In this document: positions 11,701 through 22,272 of the stretch, in pieces
How the letters are laid out: each line of letters opens with the position of its first letter
How positions within the stretch are numbered: position 1 is the first letter of the stretch
Origin: Shinisaurus crocodilurus
Lineage: Eukaryota; Chordata; Lepidosauria; Squamata; Shinisauridae
DNA length: 64,000 bases
NCBI GenBank assembly: GCA_021292165.1
Contig: CM037878.1
Coordinates: 235,381,546-235,445,545 of the forward strand
Direction: 5' to 3'
Notes under the pieces: model-generated
Database searches by the model: none
What the model saw: only the letters and a program-made list of their open reading frames with translations
What the model was told of the DNA's origin: nothing
Position numbers and translations under genes: made by a program

Positions 11701-13600
11701 ACCTAGAAACATCATCCTCATCATAATCCTCCTCTTCCTCAGCAGCAACAAAAAACATTTCCCTTCATATGGCAAACATTCCTGATAATACGGAATCACC
11801 AAATCTGAGGAGAAATTGACTAGCAGAGGATTTTGGAAGCAACCCTATCTAATAAACAGTCCTAAGCAAGGCCAGAATAGTTGAGGAAGCCAACAGGGCT
11901 TGGAGTACAGGAGGTGTTCTGTGAAATGACTGTCCTGGGACCCAGTTGTGTGGGTTGTGTATCACTCCCTGGCCCTGCACAAGTCTCTGTCAGGCATGAA
12001 TTCCAGTGGAGAGAGGCAGATCCAGCTGAAACATCTTTGCATACAAGGATGCTGAGGATCTCCAGGAAAACAAATATAATCTTGCCCTCAGTGTGCAGCT
12101 ATTATGCATCATACTTTTAAAACTGGAACTATTTCTCACACTCCTGTCCCTCCTGTTTGATTGCAAATAGGAATTGGCTATGGTCGGCAAACAGCAAAAA
12201 GGAAGAAAATAATGCTTACTGAATTAAAAACATAACAGTAGGCAATCAAATATAAATGCCAAACGATGCAGGTTTTTAATTAATTGCTAAATTATAATGG
12301 AGAGATTGATCCTATGATCCCTAGACAGAATTTAGGGGGCTATAGGATACTTTGGATTCCCAGATCTTAGGTCGGAGACAGAGCTCCAACCTTGGAGCTG
12401 GGGATCTGCGCTGCAATCCCCCTCCCCCACTACATCACAGCCAGCATGGAAAAAACCACCTCGGCTGCCTCTCCAAGGTCAGGAAATCAACCTCAGATAG
12501 GGGGTAAAGGGGTATTCTGGGGGGGTGGGGAGATTGGTGCTGCCATGATACAACAAAGTATCCTGACGGTGCTCCAGCTTCCTTCCCTCCCTCTCTAAAG
12601 TGCTTCAGGCAGATGGCCAAAATAGGCCATCTAGCTGAAATGCACAGCAGGAGGTGTGGGGAGGTGGAGATTGCCTGTGCTCCTCCTCCCACTCTGCACT
12701 GGATGCTCATAAGCCTCTGCGTTCAGGTGCTTATGAGCATCAAGGGTGCAATCAATAGGATTGCAGCCTAAATATGTTAAAGCTGCAATCCTATGCACAC
12801 ACACTGACATGGGAGGAAATCATATTGAATGCAATGGGAATTATTTCTGACATGCATCCGACTGTGTGTTGTAAAAGTTGAAGATCTCAGTACTGTCATC
12901 AGATTGCCTTGGCATATGTACTGTTTATTCCATTGGAACAAGCTTTATATCAAATTAAGTTATGCATATGGATAAAAGTTGAAAGGACTATTTGATTGGC
13001 AGAAATGAAAATAAAAATATACCAAGGGTAATTAGCTGATAATGCAACCCTCAAATAAATTTGGTGTGTGTCAGGAATAAAACCTATCTATTTACTTCTG
13101 GCCTGGTTCATTTCCAAAGAGAAAATGGGTTTTTTAATTATTTTAAAGGAATTTACTAACAATAAAATAAAACAAAAATACATGGTACATTTATACTGAT
13201 TAATATATGGCAGCATTGCTTTTAACAATATATAAGCTACTAGAGTTGTTCCCATTGTTAATTTGAATATGACTAAATAAATTCATTCAGAAAACATGCA
13301 ATATGGAATATAGTATACCACACACTCTAGCACATTCATTCCCATCAGCTTCACTGTCATCTCTTCGAAAATCGCAGAAATAAATATTCCGGTAAATCCT
13401 GAATATCACAACATTTTTGTTAGTATGAGTTTGGTGTCCATTACTTGAATTAAAATATAAGAAGTGAGTTTCTGTGTGGAGAGGGTGGAAATAATGAGTC
13501 AAGACAGGTAAATATGGTACAAAATAGGGCTGCATTTATGGAATGATCATGATCTACGAAGGGAAAGAAGTGTGGGTCCCTGGCTATACCAGCTACTGGG
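8750..13600. other. Long stretch without a supported gene
   Basis: Mixed, mostly AT-rich sequence with G-runs at 9736-9745 and 11027-11038. Around 12784-12880 there is a weak match to a common reptile MITE-type word (GCAATCCTATGCA), as also at 40.1 kb. ORFs up to 131 codons (10826-11221) show no domain. No exon, RNA gene or intact element is recognised. Confidence 0.45.
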
Positions 13601-13714
13601 CAGTAGAGGTCTTTTGGGTGATGCATCCATTCCATCCCCAGGGGTGGGGGCGCCAGTAAATCGTCACACTTCAGTTTTACACCATCCTGGTGCTGGGAGG
13701 CCTAGGGGTGTCCA

Positions 13715-13830
13715 CATACCTGGGGGGGCGTCTTGCCGCCGCCTCGACTCTCTGCGGCGGCGGCCCCCCCGACTCGTTTTTCTGAGCAGCGTGGAGCAGT
13801 TCTCCAGCTTGTACATCCCTAGAGAGGCCT
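13715..13830 (-). repeat. GC-rich dispersed repeat, copy 1
   Basis: Read on the minus strand this contains GCTCCACGCTGCTCAG, then GGGGGGGCCGCCGCC and AGAGAGTCGAGGCGGCGG. The same order occurs on the plus strand at 14946-15030 and 18209-18285. The block ends in GTACATCCCTAG, resembling the TAGGGATGT ends of the fold-back elements nearby. I infer a family of non-autonomous elements that is not named here. Confidence 0.6.
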
Positions 13831-14126
13831 TCCCAATGTCACCTCCTCACAGAGCCGCAAAACTCCAATCAGCTGAGTTGAGTCAGCCTCAAAGGTGGTC
13901 CGTATCTCCCCAGATGGGCTGCAAAACCCAGAGTGGAGAGCCTCGGGAGTCACCAATTACTTAAAAGGTGCCATCGGATGCTCACCAACCCTACCCTCAC
14001 TGAATATTCCCACACTTACCTGCCACAGTGAGAGACAAGCCTCTGCTGCTTAGTCGCTCATCCCCCACCTGCTTAAACTGAAATCCAGTAGGCCCTTTTC
14101 AGATCTGCCAAAGCTGTCACCATAGG

Positions 14127-14502
14127 GATGTACCGAAAGCTCGATCAGGGTAGAAGAGGGGGCGAACTCACCCCCACTCAAGTCAAACCCCCCCCCCGAG
14201 CCCCACGGCACTTACCTTCTCCCTGGATCAGCACATCTCCCCAGAGAGGAGCTGGGGAGAGGAACTTCCGGGTCCCCGGTGCTTAAAACATTTTAAGGTA
14301 GTTCTCTATGATATTTACACTAAAACCGCAGCGCCGGGGACCCAGAAGTTACACGACAGGTCCCTTGCTTTGCTTTTTCCACATAAATATCATAGAAAAC
14401 CACCTTAAAATGGCCGTGTGGCCATTTTAAGGTGGTTTTCTATGATATTTACATGGAAAAAGTAGCGCCAGGGACCCATCGTGTCACTTCCTGGTCCCAG
14501 GA
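14127..14502. mobile_element. Fold-back element with nested hairpins
   Basis: It starts near TAGGGATGTACC and has the GGGCGAACTCACC word also seen at the left end of 21766-22186. Inside are repeated modules flanked by forms of GCGCCGGGGACCC and GAAGT. They include a strong hairpin at 14374-14461 (separate entry) and a diverged copy of the hairpin arm at 14288-14330. No coding capacity. The right boundary is set where the 195-bp inverted repeat begins, which is approximate. Confidence 0.5.
14374..14461. repeat. 42-bp-arm hairpin
   Basis: The arms are 14374-14415 and 14420-14461 with a GTGT loop. They pair almost throughout, centred on TTAAAATGGCC facing GGCCATTTTAA, with mismatches near CCACATAAAT. 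A related hairpin lies at about 21910-22008. Confidence 0.85.
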
Positions 14503-14697
14503 AAATCCGGTCGGAGTCTGAATTGTCACAGGGGGAGGTGTCGAGTGGCGGGGGGGTACACCCCTTAAGGTACGCGTACATCGCTAGCACCAACCATGGG
14601 AAAGTGAATTACCACCTGCCTACCGGGCTCCCTCCTGGCATGCGATGTCTCATGATGAGAGACTGTGTTCCCTCCATGCTTCCAACCTCAAGCTTAT
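14503..14697 (+). repeat. 195-bp inverted repeat, left arm
   Basis: This segment is repeated in inverted orientation at 15269-15465. The arms differ only in the length of a G-run and at about one other base, so they are very similar. The arm runs from AAATCCGGTCGGAG to CCTCAAGCTTAT and abuts the tail of the SINE at 14695. The sequence itself is not recognised. Confidence 0.9.
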
Positions 14698-14936
14698 TTA
14701 TTTATTTATTATATTTATACCCCGCCTTTTTTCCTGCAAGGAACCCAAGGTGGCTTACATAGTCCTCCTCCTCCTCTCCATTTTATCCTCACAACAACCC
14801 TGTGAAGTAGGTTAGGCTGAGAGTCAGTAACTGGCCCAAAGTCACCCAGTAAGTTTCATGGCCAAGCGGGGACTAGAACCTGGATCTCCCTAGTCCCAGT
14901 CCAACACTCTCACCACTATGCCACACTGGCTCTCAC
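14695..14936 (-). mobile_element. MIR-like tRNA-derived SINE
   Basis: A minus-strand copy of the family, with AT tail at 14695-14717, middle with GTTGTGAGGATAAAATGG on the minus strand, and tRNA-like head ending near 14936. It faces the plus-strand copy at 15177 and lies between the arms of the 195-bp inverted repeat. Confidence 0.85.
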
Positions 14937-14945
14937 ACCACACTG

Positions 14946-15030
14946 CTCCACGCTGCTCAGATCAAGGTGGGGGGAGGCGCTGCCACGGAGAGTCAAGGTG
15001 GCGGGGAGCTGCCCCCCCCGGTTCGTTGCC
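14946..15030 (+). repeat. GC-rich dispersed repeat, copy 2
   Basis: GCTCCACGCTGCTCAG, a G-rich run, then GCCACGGAGAGTCAAGG and GGCGGGGAGCTG. This is the same order as at 18209-18285 and, reversed, at 13715-13803. Non-coding. Confidence 0.65.
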
Positions 15031-15176
15031 TTTCAAATGGACTCTCTACAACCCTTAAGGTCCATCCCCACCCTGCTAAGGCACGGAAGCAAATTGGGCC
15101 GTACATCAACACTCCTGGCCGCTGCCAGATAATTTCATATTGGCCAGAGCCTGCTGAATCAGGGCCATGCCCATCA

Positions 15177-15604
15177 ATGAACTTGTGTGGCGTAGTGGTT
15201 AGAGTGTTAGACTGGGAATCGGGAGATCCGGGTTCTAGTCCCCGCTCAGTCATGAAACTCACTGGGGCATAAGCTTGAGGTTGGAAGCATGGAGGGAACA
15301 CAGTTTCTCATCATGAGACATCGCATGCCAGGAGGGAGCCCGGTAGGCAGGTGGTAATTCACTTTCCCATGGTTGGTGCTAGCGATGTACGCGTACCTTA
15401 AGGGGTGTACCCCCCCCCGCCACTCGACACCTCCCCCTGTGACAATTCAGACTCCGACCGGATTTGGGCCAGTCACTGACTCTCAGCCTAACCTACCTCA
15501 CAGGGTTGTTGTGAGGATAAAACGGAGAGGAGGCGGAGGATTATGGAAGCTGCATTGGGTTCCTTTCAGGAAAAAAGGCGGGGTATAAATATAATAAAAA
15601 CAAA
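15177..15604 (+). mobile_element. MIR-like SINE split by an inverted 195-bp segment
   Basis: The SINE head lies at 15177-15267 and its 3' part at 15466-15604 (GGGCCAGTCACTGACTC through the AT tail). Between them sits 15269-15465, the inverted partner of 14503-14697. A few SINE bases (TGAC, expected after CACTGGG) are missing at the joint. No target duplication flanks the inserted piece, so it does not look like a standard transposition. Confidence 0.85.
15269..15465 (-). repeat. 195-bp inverted repeat, right arm
   Basis: Reverse complement of 14503-14697 with almost no differences. It interrupts the SINE at 15177-15604. The spacer between the arms is 571 bp. Confidence 0.9.
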
Positions 15605-16974
15605 TTTAAAAAATCAGGGCCATGCCCATCAGAGAACCAGGTCATTCTCCCCATTAGCAGGTCCATACCTGTGGGGGGAAACACACCAACCATGCTGGGG
15701 GGAAAAGGGGGGTGGGCAGGAGGCTCTCCAATTGTATTCCATGCCAATCTATCGCTGGATGACGGCAAACTGCCTGGGCCACAGTTCGGACCCACCACTT
15801 GACTCAGCTGTTCTTCAACCAGCCAAAGACCATGCTGTGCCCATCGTAAACACACGTGCCAACTGCCCACCACTCCAGCTATCTACGGGATAGAAACGAA
15901 ATGTGAGCACGCTGAATAATTACATAGCTGCCTCATAATATCGATAATTTTGGAATGCTCTAGGCCCATTGCCTAGATCTTTCTGTTGGCCGACAAAAGA
16001 TCCTGCAGTGTTCTCTCTACCACTCCAAAAGAGTGCGCATTTAGCATAACTGGTCTGGACTACCGCGAGCCCTAAAGTGGGCTCCTGGCACAATCTGTTA
16101 ATCTGGGCAGTGAGAAAGTAACACGGGCAGTAACACGGGTCAATTTGGACCTCTGCAAATGCAGCTGTTCCGGTCTCTCAATGCAAAAGCAGTCAAGGCC
16201 CTTACAAAACATTGTCCTCCTCAGAGGCAAACGGCTTGTAAATTAAAATGCTCAAGACTGCAGTCAGAGCTGCCACCTGAAATAACGTGGTTGCAAAGAG
16301 GAAGGCGTACTAACGGACTGAGCATGCCCCCACTAAATGTCATGAAACACGTGATCTTGCTGCCTTTTTTCTGGGGCTACTCACCTGCTCATCCCAAGAG
16401 CAGTCTTCCATGGAAAAGTGGAGATAAGGTTGGGCACTTCCTACAATTAACAGGAATACCAGCCCCACCAACTTATATCTAGTGCTCCCTGGCTATCCAT
16501 GTGCGTCAAAGGATGCAGGGCTGAACAAGAACGCAGGCACGTTAAAGGATGCAGGGCTGTTCTAGGACATGGGCTGCCAGTACGGGAGGAATCATTCCGC
16601 CCTAAATAGAAGAACCCTTACCCACCTGTATGTAGGCGGCTCAGAACCAAGGGCTAATGACTGCAGTACGGCCCATCCTTGTACTCTCCACTGATATCCC
16701 ACAGTGCTTCCAGCTAACCCTTGGATTTATATAAGCCCCAGAAGCAAATTCAGGAAAGTATATATGAGTACATTATCATGAAGGCGCGTGAGTGACAGCA
16801 GAGCCCCGCGTGTGCTGGATGGGAGATTTAAAATCCTGTCTGTGCATAGAGGCCCATTATTCCACACACAGATCTTCCAGATCTCACCCCCCTCTGCGCA
16901 GCGTGCAGCGTGTCGGGTTGAAGCTGCCAGCCAGCTTGCCTGTAATCCGACACCAGCTTCTAGCTTCCCAGGTC
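15605..16974. other. Stretch without a supported gene
   Basis: Moderately GC-rich sequence with ORFs up to about 116 codons on either strand and no domain. Part may be old LTR or LINE sequence; nothing is recognised with confidence. Confidence 0.4.
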
Positions 16975-17459
16975 TGCAGACTAATCCAAGTAGCAAGTAG
17001 CAAGGAAACACTCTGTAACACCACAGGTCTATTTCTACCTGTTTATTCACTTAGCAAGTAAAGTTCTACAGAGTATACATTTCCTAGTTACAGTCCATGT
17101 GCAGAGTACAATGCATAGCAAGCATTAATTCCAGTGGAGTAGGTTGAGCTTCACTCCACTTCTGCAAAGACGTTACATTGTTGCAAAGTCCAGCAAGCAA
17201 TAGCCAGAAGAGAGCAAGAATAGAGAAAGCAGTCCTGCTCTTCTCTAAAATGGCTTCAGACAGAAAAACAAGTTAGCACGTCATCAGAACATACAAACCA
17301 TGTGACTAGCTCATAATGATCCCAGGATCTAGCTTTCCCATGAGAAAGAACACGGGAAAGTAGAAAGACACAACACACTTGTTTACCGCCATTCTCTTCC
17401 TCTCCATGTGTAAACACTGTGCTACAGCTGGTCAATGTGATTCATATCACAACATATCA
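16975..17459 (-). mobile_element. Candidate solo LTR
   Basis: On the minus strand the segment begins TGATATGTTGTG and ends GATTAGTCTGCA, so it has TG...CA ends over 485 bp. An AATAAA polyadenylation signal (in GTGAATAAAC, about 17045-17055) lies about 80 bases before the end, a normal R/U5 position. No internal retroviral sequence is visible next to it and I could not find a clear short target duplication. A solo LTR of an endogenous retrovirus-like element is likely but not proven. Confidence 0.5.
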
Positions 17460-17480
17460 GTCATGGGCAATGCCATAAAT

Positions 17481-17636
17481 TTCATAGATCATAGAGTGGA
17501 AGGAGCCTACAAGGCCATCGAGTCCAACCCCCTGCTCAATGCAGGAAACTAGAGGAGGGGTCTCCCATCCAAGTAATAACCAGGCTTGACCCTGCTTAGC
17601 TTTCCATGCTCAGACAAGCTGAACCAGTGTAAGGCA
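17481..17636 (-). mobile_element. 5S-rRNA-derived SINE with CR1 tail
   Basis: Minus-strand copy. The CR1-like tail lies at 17481-17550 (TTCATAGATCATAGAG, CATCGAGTCCAACCCCC in plus reading). The 5S part is at 17550-17625, with GGTCTCCCATCCAAGT and GACCCTGCTTAGCTTTCC in plus reading. It keeps the CTCTAGTTTCC bridge that the 7.7 kb copy lacks. Confidence 0.85.
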
Positions 17637-18029
17637 CAGGCCTATATAATTATCCTGGAACAAGCCAGGGCAGGAAAAGAATTTACTAACTTATGGCAAT
17701 GAAATTAAAGATTGAAGAGATACACTTTCAACATAATGCATAGAGATTTAATCATGTGAACCCAAATCTCATTGAAAGGCAGCTGCATAGCTGAATCCTC
17801 AACATGTAGCCTTCAGAACTTGCTAAATTTGTGTATGAAAACTCAGTGGAGTGTTTGATAAATGCGACATGCAACACAGCAATTGATATACTATGAAATG
17901 ATAGGATTGCTGCTTCTAAAACATGCAACAGTGTGAGTTACTAGTTAAGCTCAATCCTTTGCACAGCAATCCTAAAAACATTTACTTGGAAACAAGTCCC
18001 ATTGATCTTCCTGGAGCTAAGAATGTACC

Positions 18030-18300
18030 CACTCACCTCGTGGTGGGCATAGCGGGCCAAAATCGACCCCGCTCACGCTCGCCAGAGGCTCGCGGGGCCT
18101 TACCGGGTCTGGGGCACCTCGGCGCGCCGCCTTGAGCCCGCCGCACCGGCTGCGCTGGTCCCTTCCCATCCCTTCCGGCCAGCATGGCCGGCGCGGCGGG
18201 CTCGACGCGAACTACTCCACGCCGCTCAGAAGATCGAGGCGGGGGGCCGCCGCCACGGAGAGTCGAGGTAGCGGAGAGCTGGGACCACCCCAGGTTCATG
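18030..18300 (+). repeat. GC-rich dispersed repeat, copy 3
   Basis: A GC-rich block. At 18209-18285 it repeats the order seen at 14946: CTCCACGCCGCTCAG, GGCGGGGGGCCGCCGCC, CGGAGAGTCGAGG. The upstream part (18055-18180) has GGCCAAAATCGACCCCGCTCA, resembling GGCCAAAATCAGCCCCACTCA near 2865, which links it to the GC-rich island at 2.85 kb. ORFs on both strands are GC artefacts. Confidence 0.6.
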
Positions 18301-19187
18301 AACACCACTACCTGGAGCTCACTGTCAGCTGAAAACTCCAGCTGTAGTGCTCTGCAAATGTATCGAGAAAGCAAAATTGGGGCATGATCCAACCAAATTT
18401 AATTTGGATGGGAGAGGGACAGCTCAATTCTGTGTATACTTACTCAGAAGTAAATAGGGTGTGAAAGAGGACTGTCCTCTGTTTTGAAGAAGTCACCAAT
18501 TTGAAGGGCTGCCCAGTCCAAATCCAGTTTAGAGATAAAGAACCGTTAGAAAAAAGAGCTGGGCTTGAAGTTACCCATCCAGAATTCAGGAGGGCGTCAC
18601 TGCAGGAACAGATGGAAACTGCCCCCTGTGATTGTGCCGTGCCCCCCAGTTAAGAGGGGCAGATGAAGCTTGGCTGGCAGCTCTGCCACTGTCAACTGGA
18701 TGAAGCCCAGACATGTGCCACAAGCTTATGAGGGTGGTCGGGAGATTGACGACTGTTCCGATATTGCGAGTATTGGAATCTGGAGGACACCTGGTCCATC
18801 TGGAACCGGAACTCACCTCAGCCAAGAAACTGATGCATGTGCCGCTGCGGATTTGGACATTGTCTCAAAACATCCAGACATGTGCAGTGGTATCTGGAAG
18901 AGTCCATTGACGTAAGAGGACTGAGACTTGCGAGCTGTAAAAGAGAGCCATCGTCTGTGCTGAGCTTGTTTCCTAGTTGTCCGACGCAGCCCAGCCCAAC
19001 CATCCCCATATCATGCATGGCCGGATCCGGGCACATTTATCCTTCTCAATTGCTGCACAGCAAGCCAAATAACAGATACGTCAGGGTGAAGAATTGGAGG
19101 GAGAAGAAGAGAAGAAGGGGGGTAGCCAGTTGGTGCCCACGGGAGTCAAACTGCTGAAGGTAGACAGTGTCTGCTGTTGGATAAATA
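18301..19187. other. Stretch without a supported gene
   Basis: About 18421-18460 matches a widespread reptile repeat word (ACTTACTCAGAAGTAAAT). The rest, including ORFs of 81-106 codons at 18670-19157, has no recognisable domain. Confidence 0.45.
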
Positions 19188-19373
19188 GGAACATAGGAAG
19201 CTGCCTTATACTAAGCCAGACCAGGTCCATCTAGCCCAGCATTGTCAACAATGACTGGCAGCAGCTCTCCAGGTCCTCAAGCGGGAGCCTTCCCAGCCCT
19301 ACTTGGAGATGTTGGGGATCGAACCTGGGACCTTCAGCATGGAGAACATGTGCTCTATCACCTTGAGCTATGG
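19188..19373 (-). mobile_element. tRNA-headed SINE, second family
   Basis: On the minus strand the head reads CCATAGCTCAAGG with a B box GGTTCGATCCC. The tail ends AAGGCAGCTTCCTATGTTCC. Same family as 3962-4147 and 51063-51232. Confidence 0.8.
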
Positions 19374-19400
19374 TAATAACAATAACAATAACAATAACAA
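19374..19400. repeat. (AATAAC)n simple repeat
   Basis: About four AATAAC units abutting the head end of the adjacent SINE. Confidence 0.85.
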
Positions 19401-19454
19401 GCCCTAATAATAAACTAGCCCTAATAATAAAAATTACACACAACAATCCTGGCA

Positions 19455-20085
19455 TGTAGGATGGAACGCAGGATGTTGCAGGCACAGCAAGTACTCTGGC
19501 ACCAGGCAGCTATAGGGCCCCTGTTAAATACCTTGATGTGATCCAGGCCGCCCAAAAAGGCTAATAAGGTCTCAAGAGTATAATGAGCCCAATGGGCAAT
19601 TGCAGGAGACCAATGTGACCCCAAACTGATGCCTACAAGCAGGCACACACAGGACTGGGTCTCAGCCTGCCAGTGAAGCCTCTCCCCACAAGGAAATGAG
19701 TGGAGGGAAGCACCCCAGGCCTTACAACCTGCCTTAACAAAGATAATATTAAAACAAAGAAAGAAACAAAATGAGCTTGGTGTATAGTATTAAACCTGGA
19801 CCTTATGCAGGCAAAGCAAATGCTCCACCACCAAACAGCTATGGGACCTTTATATACCAATATACTAAACACCTCAATGCCACTCGGCAGGATCAAGTAG
19901 GCCAGGAAGGCCTTGCCGAGAAAGTTATGCCCTATGGACGAAAGAAAGGAGGCCCAAGCAGTCAGAAACTGCATAAGGCCTACAATCAAGCCCACACAGG
20001 ACTGGGTCCTGTCCTGTTAGAGAAGCCCCATCCCCCACTAAGGGAATGAGTGGTGGGAAGTCCCGCAGACCTCAGCAACCCACCA
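19455..20085. repeat. Diverged two-unit tandem repeat
   Basis: Anchor words recur at a spacing of about 330-347 bases. CAGCTATAGGGCCCCT at 19507 corresponds to CAGCTATGGGACCTTT at 19836. CACACAGGACTGGGTC with AATGAGTGG..GGGAAG near 19646-19712 recurs near 19993-20060. The units differ by substitutions and indels. The identity of the unit is unknown. Confidence 0.7.
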
Positions 20086-20930
20086 CCCAGGGACTGGGAG
20101 GAAAGCAGGGCCAAGCCACCAGCAGAGCAAAGCTGCCCTGGCCTGCAATAGGCAAGGCACGAGGGGGCAGCCATGAGGTCAGCTGTGCCTGGCATGGGTG
20201 CCTCTGGACAGGCCACTCCCCAACAACTGCAGAGAGCAGCACCCACACGCAGCCTCACCAGGCCGCCACCAAGCCACCAGGCTCGAGAAAGGTGTGTGTG
20301 TAGAAGGGCAGGCCAAATGCCAACAGTCTGCCCACACACCCAGCGAACTGGAGGGCCAACGCAGTCTCAGCCACCCGCCCTAAATCCCAACTGCATCAGG
20401 GTGAAACAGGCTGAACGCCCACCCAAGGAGTGAGGAGCCAATCCCGACAAGGTCTGCAAGACATGTGTGTGTGGGGGGGGAAGGCTGACCTGCAGCAGAA
20501 GCTTGAGGGGCAAAAGAACGTGGCCTCACAGCCGGCCATGCAATGCCTCTCCTGTCCCCGCCAGCCAAACTGTCCTGCTGCGCCGAGAGGGAAGCCCCCA
20601 AAGCTGCGCCGCGAGGACGCAGCAAACCAGAAGGCCGCTTCTCAGTCCGAAGCTCAGGAGGTGTGTGGATGTGGCCTCATGGCCAATCACGCACAGCCTA
20701 TACCGCCCATGCAACCAAACCAGACATTCAGGCTCAGATGCAGCAGGAAAAGTGCTACGCCGCCTCCCGCCTCAAAAAGAAAGGTACAGTAGGATGCACG
20801 TGTCTTTCCGGATGGCTGCACAAGGCACCTCACTCCTTGGCAATTGCGAACGAAAGAGGCCGAGGGCGGGGCTGCTGTGACTAATATCATCCCTGGAGCC
20901 CTGCCCCACCCCAAGGTCCTTACCGAAGCA
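20086..20930. other. GC-rich region with overlapping ORFs, unidentified
   Basis: ORFs of 80-137 codons are open on both strands at once (for example 20467-20880 plus, 20380-20625 minus). This is expected from GC-rich sequence and shows no domain. Codon patterns do not favour one frame. It may continue the tandem-repeat family to its left. I cannot call a gene. Confidence 0.4.
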
Positions 20931-21765
20931 TGCTAGTCACACAATTGGCCCCTCGACTTGACTTCCCCCCCACACACAAATTTCTCCCCTCCCCAAGCTG
21001 TGCAGGGTCGGTGGAAGAGTATTGTCTATACACCTATGGTAATGTTTTTACTGAAGTAGCGCAAGTGAACTCCAGCTGCCAATATTCTTTTATATACAAC
21101 CGTTAACCCGCAGACCTGTCCCTACAGTTTGATTATCCAAGGCTGCCTGCAACCTGCTCTCATCTAATAAATACAATCTAGCAGATTCTGGAAGTCCAGA
21201 AATAGTTCAGGGAGAGCCAATTAATGTAGTCTGCAGGGCCACTCTATGCTATTTTGCTGCTCATCACAATCATTTTAAGGATAATTCAATCTAATAATAA
21301 AGTTGATGCTACCTAAAGGAACTTCACAGTTATGGAATACATGCACTCAGGTATAACCAGTCAGAAAGAGGCAGCTTCTAACTGTAGAATATTTCTATCA
21401 TTCACAACTTTGGAAAACAATTTATTTTCCTTGTGAATAAAATAGTGGGTAAAGATTTTGTTGCACCATGATTCAAATTTGGTAGAACTGCTAGGGACCA
21501 ACTGAACTGCATCCAGCCTTTGGGTGACCAGTTGGCCATGCTGTCCTAATGAAACAGAAGCAAGAGGTATTCCTTAGTGAACAATATGGTATACTGTTCT
21601 AGATGAACAAACATCCATAAAAGAAAATGTCTGGAATGATCTGATTATCAGTATTACATGCATAAGTCAAAACAAAAGCTTTAGGAATCATATGCAACAT
21701 TACTTCTTTCCCCCAATCTAGTAGGTATGTTGAGCTCTCACCTGGGCTTATCCCAAGGACCATTG
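20931..21765. other. Stretch without a supported gene
   Basis: AT-rich, short ORFs only, no recognised repeat. Confidence 0.5.
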
Positions 21766-22186
21766 TAGGGCTGGGCGAACTCACCTGAACCCAACTCTCC
21801 GGGCGCTCGCTGAGCACCCCCACCGTGCGATGCATCCCACGGTGCTCGGTGAGGCACTCAGCGGACTTTCGGGTCCCTGTCGCATCAGTTCCGGGTCCCC
21901 GGCGCTGCATTTTTTACGTAAAAACCAAGGTAAACTACTTTAAAATGGCCACGAATAGCAAATCGTGGCCATTTCAAGGTGGGTTACCTTGGTTTTTATG
22001 TAAAAAAAACAGGGCTGGGGACCCGGATGTGAAGCGCCGGGGACCCGGAAGTACCTTTCCCCAGCTCCTCCCACGGGGACTTGTGCTGAGCCAGGGAAAG
22101 GTAAGTCATGCGGAGCTCAGGGGGGTCAGTGGGGTGAGTTCGCCCTGCTTCCGCCCCCCCCCCATCGAATTCCACGCACATCCCTA
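21766..22186. mobile_element. Fold-back MITE with 6-bp target duplication
   Basis: The element starts TAGGGCTGGGCGAACTCACC and ends with the inverted GGTGAGTTCGCCCTG followed by CACATCCCTA. It is flanked on both sides by CCATTG (21760-21765 and 22187-22192). Its centre is a hairpin at about 21910-22008, with TTTTTACGTAAAAACCAAGG facing CCTTGGTTTTTATGTAAAAA around a TGGCCACG core. GCGCCGGGGACCC modules flank the hairpin. No transposase; the superfamily is unassigned. Confidence 0.75.
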
Positions 22187-22272
22187 CCATTGGGTGTTTT
22201 GTGGTTTCTGTCAAACACTCAAAAACCTCACCAGGTTTTTCAAACATTCAGCAGGAATGTGCCAAAAGCCTG

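Noticed and set aside
19323..19373. tRNA gene suggested by A and B boxes
   Set aside because: The boxes belong to the head of a SINE found in three copies; no cloverleaf with a complete acceptor stem is visible.
20380..20880. Overlapping ORFs of 80-137 codons as a possible GC-rich gene
   Set aside because: Several frames on both strands are open over the same bases, as expected from base composition. No domain, signal or consistent codon pattern.
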